From Streptomyces sp. NBC_00289 (GTDB lineage Bacteria > Actinomycetota > Actinomycetes > Streptomycetales > Streptomycetaceae): a stretch of DNA of 64,000 nucleotides. The position numbers were made by a program, and so were the translations under genes. The notes beneath the pieces are model-generated. The model was not told where the DNA came from, made no database searches, and saw nothing but the letters and a program-made list of their open reading frames with translations. Of this stretch, positions 44,768 through 53,606 are shown piece by piece. The DNA lies in NCBI RefSeq assembly GCF_041435115.1, contig NZ_CP108046.1, positions 744,001-808,000 on the forward strand. The letters run 5' to 3'. The first letter of the stretch is position 1, and each line of letters starts with the position of its first letter.

Positions 44768-46450
44768 TCAGCCCTTGACGGGCTTCAGCGAGGTGAGCAC
44801 GAGGATCGTGCTGCCGTTGCGGTTGCCGAGGGTGGCGTACGGGTTCTTCTCGGTGGGCCAGCCGGTGAAGCGGGCGTCCGTGTACGCGCCCCACTCGGGG
44901 CCGGTGAACAGCGGGACGACGGGCGCGTCCTTGTTGTACAGCTCCTGCAGGCCGTTCATCTGCTCGGCTTGCGTCTTCTCGTCCGTGGCGGCGGCGAAGG
45001 CGTCGATGAGCTTGTCGGCCTTCTTGTCGCCGAAGCGGTGGTAGTTCTCCGTGGCCTGCTTGCCGACCGGCTGCACCATCTTGGTCGACATCACGCCGCG
45101 GAAGTACTCGTAGGGGGTGGCGCCGTTGTTGCTCCACACGATGCCGGTGTCGAAGGTGCCGGTGTTGTACGAGGACGAGACCGCCGACCAGTCGGGCGTC
45201 TTCACGGTGGCGGTGATGCCGACCTTCGCCAGGTCCTGCTTGATGATGTTGGCGACCGATATCCAGTCGGAGGAGGCGGAGCCGACGGAGATGTCGAGGG
45301 TGAAGTTCTTGCCGTTCTTCAGCTTCCGCTTGCCGCCGCTCTCCTTGTAGCCGGCCGCGTCGAGGGCCTTGGCCGCCTCGGTGCTGTCGTACTTCGTCCA
45401 GGTGCAGGAGGCGGCCAGCGATGTGTCACGCCACTTGTCGTACGTGCGGGCCAGGCCCGTGCAGTCGGTGGGTTCGGCGTAGCCGTTCATCGCGACCTTG
45501 GTGATCTGGTCACGGTCGACGGCCATGCTGAGCGCCTTGCGCACGGCCGGATCGTTGAACGGCGCCTTGGTGGTGTTCAGCTGCCAGTTGATCATGGCGC
45601 CGGTGGCCGGGAACCAGTAGTGGTTGTGCTTCTTGTCCTTGGCGACGAAGGACTTCTCGATGTCCGGGATGAACGACTGCGTCCAGTCCACCTCGCCGTT
45701 GGTGAAGGCGATGTTGGCGCTGTCGTTGCCGGAGAAGGCGAGCATCTGGATGCCGGCGATCTGCTGCTTCGCGGGCTGCCAGTAGTCGGGGTTCTTGCGC
45801 AGCTCGTACGACTGGCTCTGGAACTTCTCGATCTTGGTGTACGGGCCGGTGCCGACCGGGTCCGGGTTGGTGAACTTCGCCGGGTCCTTCACCTTCGACC
45901 AGATGTGCTTCGGCAGGATGTAGTGGCCGCTGATCTCGTAGAAGGCGGTCGAGAACGCCTTGTCGAAGGAGAACTTCACCGTGTGGGCGTCGACCGCGGT
46001 GACCTTGTCGAGGTAGTCGAAGCCGCCGAGCACCTTCTTCTGGAGCTCGAAGGTGTAGACGACGTCGTCGGCGGTGAGCGGCTTGCCGTCCGACCACTTG
46101 ACGCCGTCGCGCAGCGTGAAGGTGAGGGACTTGCCGTCCTTGGCCTGCTCCCACTTGGTGGCCAGCCACGGCGTGTCCTTGGCATCCGCCATGCTGTGCA
46201 CCGCCAGAGGCTCGTAGACCGACTGGAGGGTCATGGGGGCGGCCTGCGGGGAGAGTGGGTTGAAGTTGCGCGTGAACGTCGCCAGATCCTCGCGCGGGAT
46301 GGTGAGCAGCTGGTTGCCAGAAGTGTCACCGGCGCCGGCGGCGCCCGAGCCACCCGTACAGGCGGACAGGACCAGGGCCGCGGCGGCGGTCGCGGTGACC
46401 GCTCTCAGGACGGCTCGTGGCCGCCGTGAAGGTATGCGGGAGGGTGCCAT
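44768..46450 (-). CDS. ABC substrate-binding lipoprotein, SBP family 5 (DppA/OppA type)
   Basis: This 560-residue extracellular lipoprotein has the lipobox LVLSAC with Cys31, then the family 5 fold: FTLRDGVKWSDGKPLTADDV, NPDPVGTGPYTKIEKFQSQS, PFNDPAVRKALSMAVDRDQI and PDWSAVSSSYNTGTFDTGIV. Family 5 proteins bind peptides, nickel or, in many soil bacteria and Thermotoga, oligosaccharides. Its place between fructan hydrolases and a LacI regulator argues for a fructo-oligosaccharide ligand. The purine-rich site AGAGGAAAAGAG precedes ATG 46450. Confidence 0.9.
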   Translation of the reverse strand: MAPSRIPSRRPRAVLRAVTATAAAALVLSACTGGSGAAGAGDTSGNQLLTIPREDLATFTRNFNPLSPQAAPMTLQSVYEPLAVHSMADAKDTPWLATKWEQAKDGKSLTFTLRDGVKWSDGKPLTADDVVYTFELQKKVLGGFDYLDKVTAVDAHTVKFSFDKAFSTAFYEISGHYILPKHIWSKVKDPAKFTNPDPVGTGPYTKIEKFQSQSYELRKNPDYWQPAKQQIAGIQMLAFSGNDSANIAFTNGEVDWTQSFIPDIEKSFVAKDKKHNHYWFPATGAMINWQLNTTKAPFNDPAVRKALSMAVDRDQITKVAMNGYAEPTDCTGLARTYDKWRDTSLAASCTWTKYDSTEAAKALDAAGYKESGGKRKLKNGKNFTLDISVGSASSDWISVANIIKQDLAKVGITATVKTPDWSAVSSSYNTGTFDTGIVWSNNGATPYEYFRGVMSTKMVQPVGKQATENYHRFGDKKADKLIDAFAAATDEKTQAEQMNGLQELYNKDAPVVPLFTGPEWGAYTDARFTGWPTEKNPYATLGNRNGSTILVLTSLKPVKG

Positions 46451-46525
46451 AATGGAGACTCTTTTCCTCTCTTCAACACACAGGGCGAAGACGGGGATGG
46501 GATTCCTCGGCGGACTGATTAGCGG

Positions 46526-47548
46526 TCAGACCGACGAGCGTTCGAGCAGCGGGCAGTCGATCGTCACCCGATGGGTGTCGAGCGGCTGCCCCGCTGCGAG
46601 AGCGGCGAGCATGTCGATGCCCTTGGTGCCCATGGCCTCGAAGGGCAGGGCGAGCGTCGTCAGCTTCGGCCGCAGATAGGCGGCGATGAGTTCCTGGTTG
46701 TCGAACCCCACCACGGCCACGTCGTGCGGGATGCGCAGTCCACGTTCCTTGATCGCGTCGTACGCGCCCATCGCCATCCGGTCGTTTCCGCAGAACAGCG
46801 CGGTCGGCCGGTCGCCGGCCGGGCGGTCCAGCAGTTCGCAGGCGGCGTCATAGGCGCCGTCGGCGGTCGCCCAGCCGGGGACGACGAGGGAGGGGTGGGG
46901 GGTGATCCCGGCCTCGCGCAGGGCACGTTCGTACCCCTCGCGCCTGCCGATGGCGGCCGGGATCGCCGGGTCGAGGTTGATCAACCCGATGCGGGTATGA
47001 CCGGCGTCCAGGAGCCGGCGGGTCGCCTTGTATCCGCCCGACACCTCGTCGGGCAGGATGCACGGGAGCTCCCCTTCCGAGTCGTAGCAGTTGACGAGCA
47101 CCGTCGGCACCTCCCGGGCGGCCTTGGGGAGCGTGACGGCGCGGTGCCAGGTCGTGGCGTACAGGAGCCCTTCCACACGGTGCTCCAGCATCTGGTCGAG
47201 CGCGGCAGCCTCCTGGGCGGGGTCGCCCTCGCTCGCGGCGATCAGCAGGAGCCTCCGGTCACCCCAGGCGCGGCTCTGCGCGCCCGTGATCACCTCCCCC
47301 GCGAAGGGGCCGGTCACGATCTCGGTGATCAGCCCGAACCACCCGCTGCGGTTCGCGGCCAACGCCCGCGCCCCGGCGTTGGGCCGGTAGCCGAGCTCGT
47401 CGATCGCCTCCAGGATCCGCCGACGGGTCTCGTCGGGGATGGTGGCGCCGGGCTTGTCGTTCAGGACGAAGGAGACCGTTGTCCGCGAGACACCCGCGCG
47501 GTGGGCCACATCGCTCATGGTCACGCGATGCGTCTTGTTCGTGGCCAC
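46526..47548 (-). CDS. LacI-family regulator of the fructan locus
   Basis: This 340-residue regulator has the LacI HTH (MSDVAHRAGVSRTTVSFVLN) and hinge (GYRPNAGARALAANRSGWFG), then a periplasmic-binding-like sugar domain (ALFCGNDRMAMGAYDAIKE, VGFDNQELIAAYLRPKLTTL). The GTG 47548 start gives MATNKTHRVTMSDVA. It lies upstream of the transporter operon and divergent from the fructokinase, and probably represses both until a fructose-containing ligand binds. Confidence 0.92.
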   Translation of the reverse strand: MATNKTHRVTMSDVAHRAGVSRTTVSFVLNDKPGATIPDETRRRILEAIDELGYRPNAGARALAANRSGWFGLITEIVTGPFAGEVITGAQSRAWGDRRLLLIAASEGDPAQEAAALDQMLEHRVEGLLYATTWHRAVTLPKAAREVPTVLVNCYDSEGELPCILPDEVSGGYKATRRLLDAGHTRIGLINLDPAIPAAIGRREGYERALREAGITPHPSLVVPGWATADGAYDAACELLDRPAGDRPTALFCGNDRMAMGAYDAIKERGLRIPHDVAVVGFDNQELIAAYLRPKLTTLALPFEAMGTKGIDMLAALAAGQPLDTHRVTIDCPLLERSSV

Positions 47549-47605
47549 TTCCAGTCCCCTTCGGCCGGACGAAGGCGAGACACTGCCTCCGGTTTCGCGC
47601 TTTAA

Positions 47606-47617
47606 TAACGCGCGTTA
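47606..47617. promoter_or_regulatory. candidate LacI operator
   Basis: TAACGCGCGTTA is a perfect 12-bp palindrome with central CG, as in LacI-family operators, inside the wider AATAACGCGCGTTACTT. It lies between the divergent LacI and fructokinase genes. A half-like GTTACG follows at about 47635. Confidence 0.55.
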
Positions 47618-47746
47618 CTTCCTTGTGGCAGGGAAGTTACGTCCGCCTTGAGCGGCATGTCAATACCTGCGCAATGGGCTGCATCAGGCCACCATCCCGG
47701 TGCCCTTCGCCACCCGCGCTCTTCCTGAGAGAGGCAGACAGTCACC

Positions 47747-48760
47747 ATGGCCCGACCCCAGGCCCCCGTCAGCGTCACCGTCCTCGGCGAGTGCGTCGCC
47801 GACGCCTTCACCGACCCCACCCGGTCCAGCTCCGACGAGCTCGCGCTGCGCGCCCTGCCCGGCGGCGGCCCCGCCAACACCGCCGTCGCTCTCGCCAGGC
47901 TCGGCACCCCCACCCGCTTCCTCGGGCGCTTCTCCACGGATGTCTTCGGCACCCTCTTTCGTGCCCGCCTCAGCGCCTCCGGCGTCGACCTGACCGGCAG
48001 CCTGACCGCCCCCGAGCCCAGCACCCTCGCCGTCGCCGACCTCGACGAGACCGGCCAGGCCACCTACACCTTCTACGCCGACAGCGCGGCCGACTGGCAG
48101 TGGACCGACGAAGAACTCGCCGCCACCGGGTGGGAGAGCGCGGCCTGCCTGCACACCGGCTCCCTGGCACTCATACGCCAACCCGGCGGCACCCGCATCG
48201 AGGACCACCTCGCCAAGGCCCGCGAGCACCTCACCGTGTCCATCGACCCCAACGTCCGCCCCCTGCTCGTACCGCCCACCGCCTACCGCGAACGGCTCCC
48301 CCACTGGTGCACCCTCGCCGACATCCTCCGCCTCAGCGAGGACGACCTCGCGCTGCTCCTGCCCGGCGCCAGCCCCGAAGAGGCGTGCGACACCTGGCAC
48401 GCCGCCGGCGCGCGCCTGGTCGTGCTCACTTTCGGCGGACGCGGAGCCCTCGCCTCCCTCGACGGCCACCGCGTCACCGTCCCGGCCCCGGCCGTGGACG
48501 TCGTCGACACCGTCGGCGCCGGAGACTCCTTCACCGCGGGCCTGCTCCACCGCCTCACCGCCCTCGGACACCTCGGCGGCCGACTCGACCGGCTGAACCT
48601 CGAAGACCTCACCGACGCCTGCACCTTCGCCGCCCGCGTCGCTGCCCTGACCTGCTCAGTCCCCGGCGCGAACCCGCCCTGGGCAGAAACCTCCGCGATC
48701 TCCGTTCCCGCGATCTCCGGACGCCGTCCGCTCGGCAGCAGTAGTCCAGTGGTCTCGTAG
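47747..48760 (+). CDS. PfkB-family carbohydrate kinase, probable fructokinase
   Basis: This 337-residue ribokinase-fold enzyme has the N-terminal LPGGGPANTAVALARLG and the C-terminal ATP/anion-hole motif VVDTVGAGDSFTAGLLHRL with the catalytic Asp. It would phosphorylate fructose released by the two GH32 enzymes. The conserved body ends near SVPGANPPW; the last 25 residues (ETSAISVPAISGRRPLG and on) read into a decayed MerR gene and are probably a 3' extension after rearrangement. ATG 47747 has GAGAGAGG upstream. Confidence 0.9.
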   Translation: MARPQAPVSVTVLGECVADAFTDPTRSSSDELALRALPGGGPANTAVALARLGTPTRFLGRFSTDVFGTLFRARLSASGVDLTGSLTAPEPSTLAVADLDETGQATYTFYADSAADWQWTDEELAATGWESAACLHTGSLALIRQPGGTRIEDHLAKAREHLTVSIDPNVRPLLVPPTAYRERLPHWCTLADILRLSEDDLALLLPGASPEEACDTWHAAGARLVVLTFGGRGALASLDGHRVTVPAPAVDVVDTVGAGDSFTAGLLHRLTALGHLGGRLDRLNLEDLTDACTFAARVAALTCSVPGANPPWAETSAISVPAISGRRPLGSSSPVVS

Positions 48761-48825
48761 AAGCGCAGCGTTGCGGCCGGATGCCGAGGCGCTCGGCCAG
48801 CTGCGATATGCGGTAGGTCGTCGCA
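48730..48825 (-). pseudogene. MerR-family regulator fragment, frameshifted
   Basis: Minus-strand frames read TYRISQLAERLGI then, after loss of one base near 48780, ATLRFYETTGLLLPSGRR, which is the winged HTH start of a MerR regulator. The ligand domain is missing. The remnant overlaps the end of the fructokinase gene. Confidence 0.75.
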
Positions 48826-49599
48826 CCACCGACGGTAAAGCCTCGACACAACTCGAAGGTCAAGACCCATCGCCAAACCACCCGAACCCCCGCCTGGACG
48901 GACAGCCAGGAGCCGTCCGTATACGGGTTCACCCGCCGGAACCTCCAGGACCGCGGGAACCCACGTGCTTCCCCCCTTGGACGTGCTCGCCGACGCCGGC
49001 CCGTCGATCATGCCGGCGCGGTCTACCACCCACGCCGAAGGAGGCCATGCCCTGGTCCGTGGCGCTCGAAGGCGCGGGCGCTGCTGCCCAGCCGGCGCAC
49101 TCCTGTTCGGGACAATCCACAGCTGGACAGGGCCTGTTGGTGACCGTCCCACCGGCCTGACCAGTCGAACCGCAGGGCTCTACGCAAGAGGGGCGAGTAA
49201 CCCATCGGGGCGGTTTCCTCTTGGGGCAGTTTCCCCGCCCCTGGACGTCATCACAGAACGAGCGACGCGAGGGCGGCAGTGCCTCCACAACCGATGGCAG
49301 CCCATGCCGCGCAACCAGCAAATGGGACAACGAATCGGCCCCGTAGACACCGTCGACTGGACACGACTCCGCCGTCCCGGCCCCTGTGCGGCCCCTGGAT
49401 CTTGGCATCGCCCCTCAGAGCAGTCGCCCGGACCGCGCGCGGCAATCTCGATCACCTACTCAGCCGCAGGTCAGAGGGGTTCGAACTCCCCCGAGCGCCA
49501 ACGGACTCCAAACCCACGAGCAGCGGATTCAGTCCGCTCAGGCAAAGTTGACGATCCGACACCCAAAAATGAACGTTTCCGCAGGTCAGAAGCCTGCAA
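48826..49599. other. gene-free stretch before the right att repeat
   Basis: No intact gene is visible. The decamer GCAGGTCAGA occurs at 49465, 49581 and 49697, exactly 116 bases apart. Bases 49471-49540 contain tRNA-like pieces (GGTTCGAACTCCCC; stem AGCGG/CCGCT) that do not fold into a full tRNA. It looks like accumulated integration debris. Confidence 0.4.
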
Positions 49600-49762
49600 G
49601 TGGGGCGGGTGGGACTCGAACCCACGGCCGACGGATTATGAGTCCTTTGAGGATCTTGGCGGCCCTTGCGTTTCTACGCTAATTCGTGACGTTCTTGCAG
49701 GTCAGAGGGGGTGAACCATGTCGGCGCTCCCCTACCTTTGTCGGTCTGTTCCTGTCCTTGTG
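49600..49762. repeat. att-like direct repeat, right copy (tRNA 3' half plus integrase tail)
   Basis: The first 46 bases are identical to the left copy at 35199, followed by GGATCTTGGCGGCCCTTGC shared with it, GCAGGTCAGA at +97 and TTGTCGGTCTGTTCCTGTCC at +138. The two copies are 14401 bases apart in the same orientation. Minus-strand translation of the flank gives LVGDALGTQGQEQTDK then FTPSDLQERHELA, an integrase-like tail. Again the 5' half of the tRNA is missing. Confidence 0.8.
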
Positions 49763-50303
49763 TCCCCAACGCGTCCCCAACGAGTCTCCTCAGGGCCGGA
49801 TCGAAGACTGGAACGGCGATCCCCCCAGTTCGCGGGCGGTGCTCGAACTCGCCCACAGCGGATTGCCCTTCCCATGCGCGGCGGCTCGGCCACGGGTCTT
49901 CGGGCGAAGCTTCAGTCGGCCGACAGCGGATGCCGACCGCACACCTGCGGGCTTCCCGTAGTCCGCAGGCCCGGGACCAGCCGAGCGGCCGTGTCCCCCC
50001 GGCCGACGCAGTGGTGTACTGCCTTCCGTGACCGGATCGAGGCGACGTCGCGGTGCACGAGGAATAGCAGGTCGCTGCCGGGTTCCAGGATGTCGTCGGC
50101 GGGCTGCCCCACGACGGCTGCCCCTCCTCGCGTGGCCCCTCGGCATCGAGCGGGCCGCATGTGAGGACAAGTGGGTGCTACTGCCGACCGGCGCATGGCC
50201 TACCGGGGCGGATGGGCGCCACGGCCGCGAGGCTGTGCGGCGCCGTGACCGATGGTCGTACGGCGGGAGGACCGCTGCCGACGTTCCCGCACGAGCAGGG
50301 TCG
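49763..50303. other. stretch without a recognisable gene
   Basis: The minus strand carries a frame to 50196 with the plausible stretch PADDILEPGSDLLFLVHRDV, but it has no clear family and no good start. It may be the body of the decayed integrase or another fragment next to the att copy. Confidence 0.3.
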
Positions 50304-51224
50304 TTACTCTCCCCACGGCGTGATCCCCCACCGCACGGTGTGCTGCTCGCCGGGGCCGAGGCCGATGAGTCCGGTGCCGCTGCGGAAGGCGTCCGGCGGG
50401 CAGGTCATCGGCTCGACGGCGACCGCACGGCGGCGTTCCCCCGGCGGGAGGGTGTCGCCGGTGTAGAGCTGCACGTAGTCCGCGCCTTCGCCGAGCCACA
50501 CGTCCGTACCGAACGCACCCGACGGGTGGGCCAGGCGCACCACCGCCCGACCGTCCGCGTCCCGGTCGAGGTCCCCGAAGGGCGTGTCCAGCCGGAGCGC
50601 ACCGACAGCTCGCGGTGTTCGCAAGTCGTACTCGGTCCCGGCGACCGGTTCGGCGGCCACCGGCAGGCCGCGTTCATCGGTGCGCAACCACGTGCGTGCA
50701 GGGACTGTCAGCACCGCCTGGTCGACGGCCGCGGTGCGCGCGGTGACGTAGGGATGCTGGCCGAAGCCGTAGGGTGCGGCGCTCTCGTCGAGGTTGCGCG
50801 CGGTGACGGAGACGTCGAGTCCGCGCTCGCCCAGGGCGTACTCGGCACGGACGTGGAGGTGGAAGGGGTAGCCCGGCTGCGGCCACAGCGGAACCTCCAG
50901 GACAGCGCGGCTGTCGCTCGCCTCCACGACCTGCCACGCGACCCACCGGAGCAGTCCGTGGATGGCGTTGCCGCCGGCCGGCTCGGTGAGCGGCAGCTGC
51001 AGCTCCTGTCCGTCCCAGGAGTAGCGGCCGTCGCGGATCCGGTTGGGCCACGGCACGAGGATCTGGCCGCGTCCGCCGGTGATCCGGTCAGGTGCGCTGA
51101 ATCCGTCGATCACCGTGCGCCCACCGACCGTGTAGGACCGAAGGGCCGCGCCGAGCTCGACGACGACAGCACGGTGCGTGCCGTGAGAAAGGGTCAGCTG
51201 CCGTCCGGTGCGGCTCTCCTGCAC
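50304..51224 (-). CDS. aldose 1-epimerase (galactose mutarotase type)
   Basis: This 306-residue enzyme interconverts alpha and beta anomers of sugars. It has ILVPWPNRIRDGRYSWDG, GNAIHGLLRWVAWQV (His), PYGFGQHPYVTA (His) and AVEPMTCPPDAFRSG (catalytic Glu). The GTG 51224 start has GAGGAGG upstream. It lies just outside the fructan island, so a shared role in sugar use is possible but not shown. Confidence 0.9.
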   Translation of the reverse strand: MQESRTGRQLTLSHGTHRAVVVELGAALRSYTVGGRTVIDGFSAPDRITGGRGQILVPWPNRIRDGRYSWDGQELQLPLTEPAGGNAIHGLLRWVAWQVVEASDSRAVLEVPLWPQPGYPFHLHVRAEYALGERGLDVSVTARNLDESAAPYGFGQHPYVTARTAAVDQAVLTVPARTWLRTDERGLPVAAEPVAGTEYDLRTPRAVGALRLDTPFGDLDRDADGRAVVRLAHPSGAFGTDVWLGEGADYVQLYTGDTLPPGERRRAVAVEPMTCPPDAFRSGTGLIGLGPGEQHTVRWGITPWGE

Positions 51225-51261
51225 GTGTGGCCTCCTCGGTCCGCCCAGCGTGCGTTCTCAA

Positions 51262-51297
51262 AGAGCCGGCGTAGTGGTGACCTGCGGCGCCGGCTCT
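51262..51297. terminator. hairpin upstream of the mutarotase
   Basis: AGAGCCGGCG pairs with CGCCGGCTCT across a 16-base loop. It lies between the mutarotase start and the DUF389 remnant and could end transcription from the latter side. Confidence 0.4.
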
Positions 51298-51448
51298 CCC
51301 GTCGGAAGCGTGTGGCCCCTCATGGACCGGGTCAAGCGCGACACGTTCTCGTCGGCGCGTTCGCCGGGCAGGTTCGCCCACTGAGGTCACAGGGGATGCG
51401 GCGGTGCAGGCCAGGGCGCTCACGCTGGCGTCTCCGGGGACGGCGGCG

Positions 51449-51703
51449 TCACCCGCTGCTCGAGCGCCCGCCGCGACGGCCGATGCGCCGCCAGACAGCC
51501 CGTTGGAATCTGAGCATCAGGACGCCCACCAGGATCAGCAGCACGATGTTGAGCAGGAGTTGGACCAGGGATCCGCGCGCCTCGCTCCAGCTGGAGAACG
51601 CGCAGGAGACGCCGATGTCGGCGGCGGCCGGGATGGTGGTCACCGAGATGAAGACGCCGAGCAGCGCGCTCGTCCTGGCCTGGGTCAAGCTCGTCTCCGA
51701 CAA
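51449..51703 (-). pseudogene. DUF389 membrane protein, C-terminal fragment
   Basis: The 84 codons (TQARTSALLGVFISVTTIPA then SLVQLLLNIVLLILVGVLML) match the last two membrane helices of DUF389 proteins. The N-terminal two thirds are gone; at 51703 the sequence passes directly into the cyclase remnant on the other strand, marking a rearrangement joint. Confidence 0.75.
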
Positions 51704-52465
51704 TGCCCAGCGCCACGCTGGTGACGCGGCCCGGCCCGGACAATCCGGAGCCCGCGAAGCATCGGATGAGCGGGCGGCCAGGCGAAGGGGCCTCCAGCGG
51801 GCTGCACTTCGCGAGGGACAGCTTCGCGATGAACGTGCACGGCGATGCCGACAGCCATCTCGACGCCCTGTGCCACGTGATCTACGACGGCACCCTGCAC
51901 GGCGGCGTGCCCGCGGGCAGTGTCACAGGGCGGGGCCACGGAGCTCTCCCTCGATGCGGTGCGTGACGGGATCGTGGGGCGTGGCGTGCTGCTGGACGTT
52001 CCGCGGCTGCGCGGGGTGCCCTGGCTCGAACCGGGTGATCACGTGACCGCCGACGACCTCGCCGCGGCCGAGACCGCCCAGCACGCGCCCGTGGGAGAGG
52101 GCGACCTCCTCTTCGTCCGGGTCGGCCACCGCCGACGCCGCACCGAACTCGGGGCGTGGCACGCGGCACGTGAGCGCGCCGGGCTCCACCCGTCGGCGCT
52201 GGAGTTCCTGGCGGACCGGCGGGTCGCCGTGCTCGGCGGCGACGGGAACAACGACACGGCCCCGAGTTCCACCGACGGCGTCGACTTCCCCGTGCATGTG
52301 CTGGCAATCCACGCCATGGGCCTCCACCTGCTGGACTACCTGCAGTTCGAGGACCTGGCGCCGCTCTGCGAGGCGGAGGAACGCTGGTCCTTCCTCTGTG
52401 TGATCGCGCCACTGAGGCCGCCGGACGCCACCGGCTCACCGGTCGACCCGATCGCCGTCCTCTGA
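51703..52465 (+). pseudogene. cyclase-family (PF04199-like) hydrolase, truncated and frameshifted
   Basis: Frames carry the metal-dependent cyclase/kynurenine-formamidase-like family: NVHGDADSHLDALCHVIYDG with the metal-binding His-X3-Asp-X3-His type motif, and, after a frame change near 51930, GDLLFVRVGHRRRRTELGAW then VDFPVHVLAIHAMGLHLLDY. The N-terminal 60-80 residues and a start are missing. It is adjacent to the DUF389 fragment. Confidence 0.75.
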
Positions 52466-52486
52466 CGTATCGGGCCCCAGGCCTGC

Positions 52487-53449
52487 TCAGAGCTCACGAG
52501 GCAGCACGGTGTGCTCCAGCGGCTCTCCGGCGTCGTAACGCAGCAGTTGGGTGCGGATCAGCCGTAGAGCCCGCGGCAGAAAGGCCGAGCTGTTGCCTCC
52601 GACATGAGGGCTGATCAGCGTGTTGGGCGCGTGCCATAGCGGATGCCCGGCCGGCAGCGGCTCGGGGTCGGTGACGTCGAGGGCCGTGCTCAGCCGTCCC
52701 GTCCTGAGTTCGGCGAGCAGCGCGTCGGTCTCCACCACCGCGCCCCTGGACACGTTGACCAGCAGGGCGCCGTCCGGCATGAGAGCGAGAAAGCCCGCGT
52801 CGACCAGGCCGCGGGTGTCGTCGGTGAGCGGGACGGTGAGCACCACGATGTCGGCGCGGGGCAGGAGTTCGGGCAGATCGGAGAGGGCGTGGACGGCGCC
52901 GCGGGTGGCGGTGCGGGCAGTCCGGGCGACCCGCAGGATGTCGCACTCGAAGGGGACGAGCCGGTCCTCGGCGGCGGCGGCGATGGAGCCGTAGCCCATG
53001 AGCAGGACGGTGCGGTCGGCCAGCGCCGGGTGGAAGCCGGACTGCCATTCCTCGGTGTCCTGGGCACGGACGAAGCCGGGGATTCCGCGCAGCGACGCGA
53101 GGGCGAGTGTCACGGCCAGCTCTGCGGTGCTGGCGTCGTGCACTCCCTTGGCGTTGCAAAGCACGACGCCGGCGGGAATGTACTTCACGAGTTCGTCGAC
53201 ACCGGCGGACAGGGACTGGACGACCCGCAGCCGCGGCATGCGCGGCAGCAGCGCCACCGCGACGTCCGTGCGGCCGTAGGGGATCACGAAGAACTCCACC
53301 TCCGCCAGACTCTCGTCAGCGGGCGGATCGCCTGCGCCCTCCCACACCGCCACGGGCAGTCCCCCGGACAGGCCGCCGATCCGTGAGGGCGGGTACGGAA
53401 GCAGGAACCTCGCGGCGCCCGGATCGGCAGGACGGTCCATCGGACTCAT
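52487..53449 (-). CDS. D-isomer-specific 2-hydroxyacid dehydrogenase
   Basis: This 320-residue NAD(P)-dependent enzyme has LLMGYGSIAAAAEDRLVPFE for nucleotide binding and the catalytic triad Arg (LVNVSRGAVVETDALLAEL), Glu (DVTDPEPLPAGHPLW) and His (TLISPHVGGNSSAF). It reduces a 2-ketoacid or glyoxylate-type substrate. ATG 53449 has no clear ribosome site and AT-rich TTTGTATC just before it, so the mRNA may be leaderless. It is divergent from gluconokinase, which suggests sugar-acid metabolism. Confidence 0.88.
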   Translation of the reverse strand: MSPMDRPADPGAARFLLPYPPSRIGGLSGGLPVAVWEGAGDPPADESLAEVEFFVIPYGRTDVAVALLPRMPRLRVVQSLSAGVDELVKYIPAGVVLCNAKGVHDASTAELAVTLALASLRGIPGFVRAQDTEEWQSGFHPALADRTVLLMGYGSIAAAAEDRLVPFECDILRVARTARTATRGAVHALSDLPELLPRADIVVLTVPLTDDTRGLVDAGFLALMPDGALLVNVSRGAVVETDALLAELRTGRLSTALDVTDPEPLPAGHPLWHAPNTLISPHVGGNSSAFLPRALRLIRTQLLRYDAGEPLEHTVLPREL

Positions 53450-53606
53450 GATACAAATCTAGATGAATATTACTAAAGCACCCGAGTAGGCCCGGCTGTC
53501 CGCGTCGCCGCCGGCGCGCGCGTAGGCCGGCGATCTCCCTGGGCATCTCGACTCCCGCGGCGGACACCGCAGCGCGCCCAGGGCCCGATGGCCTCGGAGG
53601 TTCACC

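Noticed and set aside
49465..49545. tRNA-Ser or selenocysteine tRNA
   Set aside because: A stem-loop with TGA (or TCA on the other strand) and a TTCGAA segment exist, but order, spacing and position 33 do not fit a complete tRNA on either strand.
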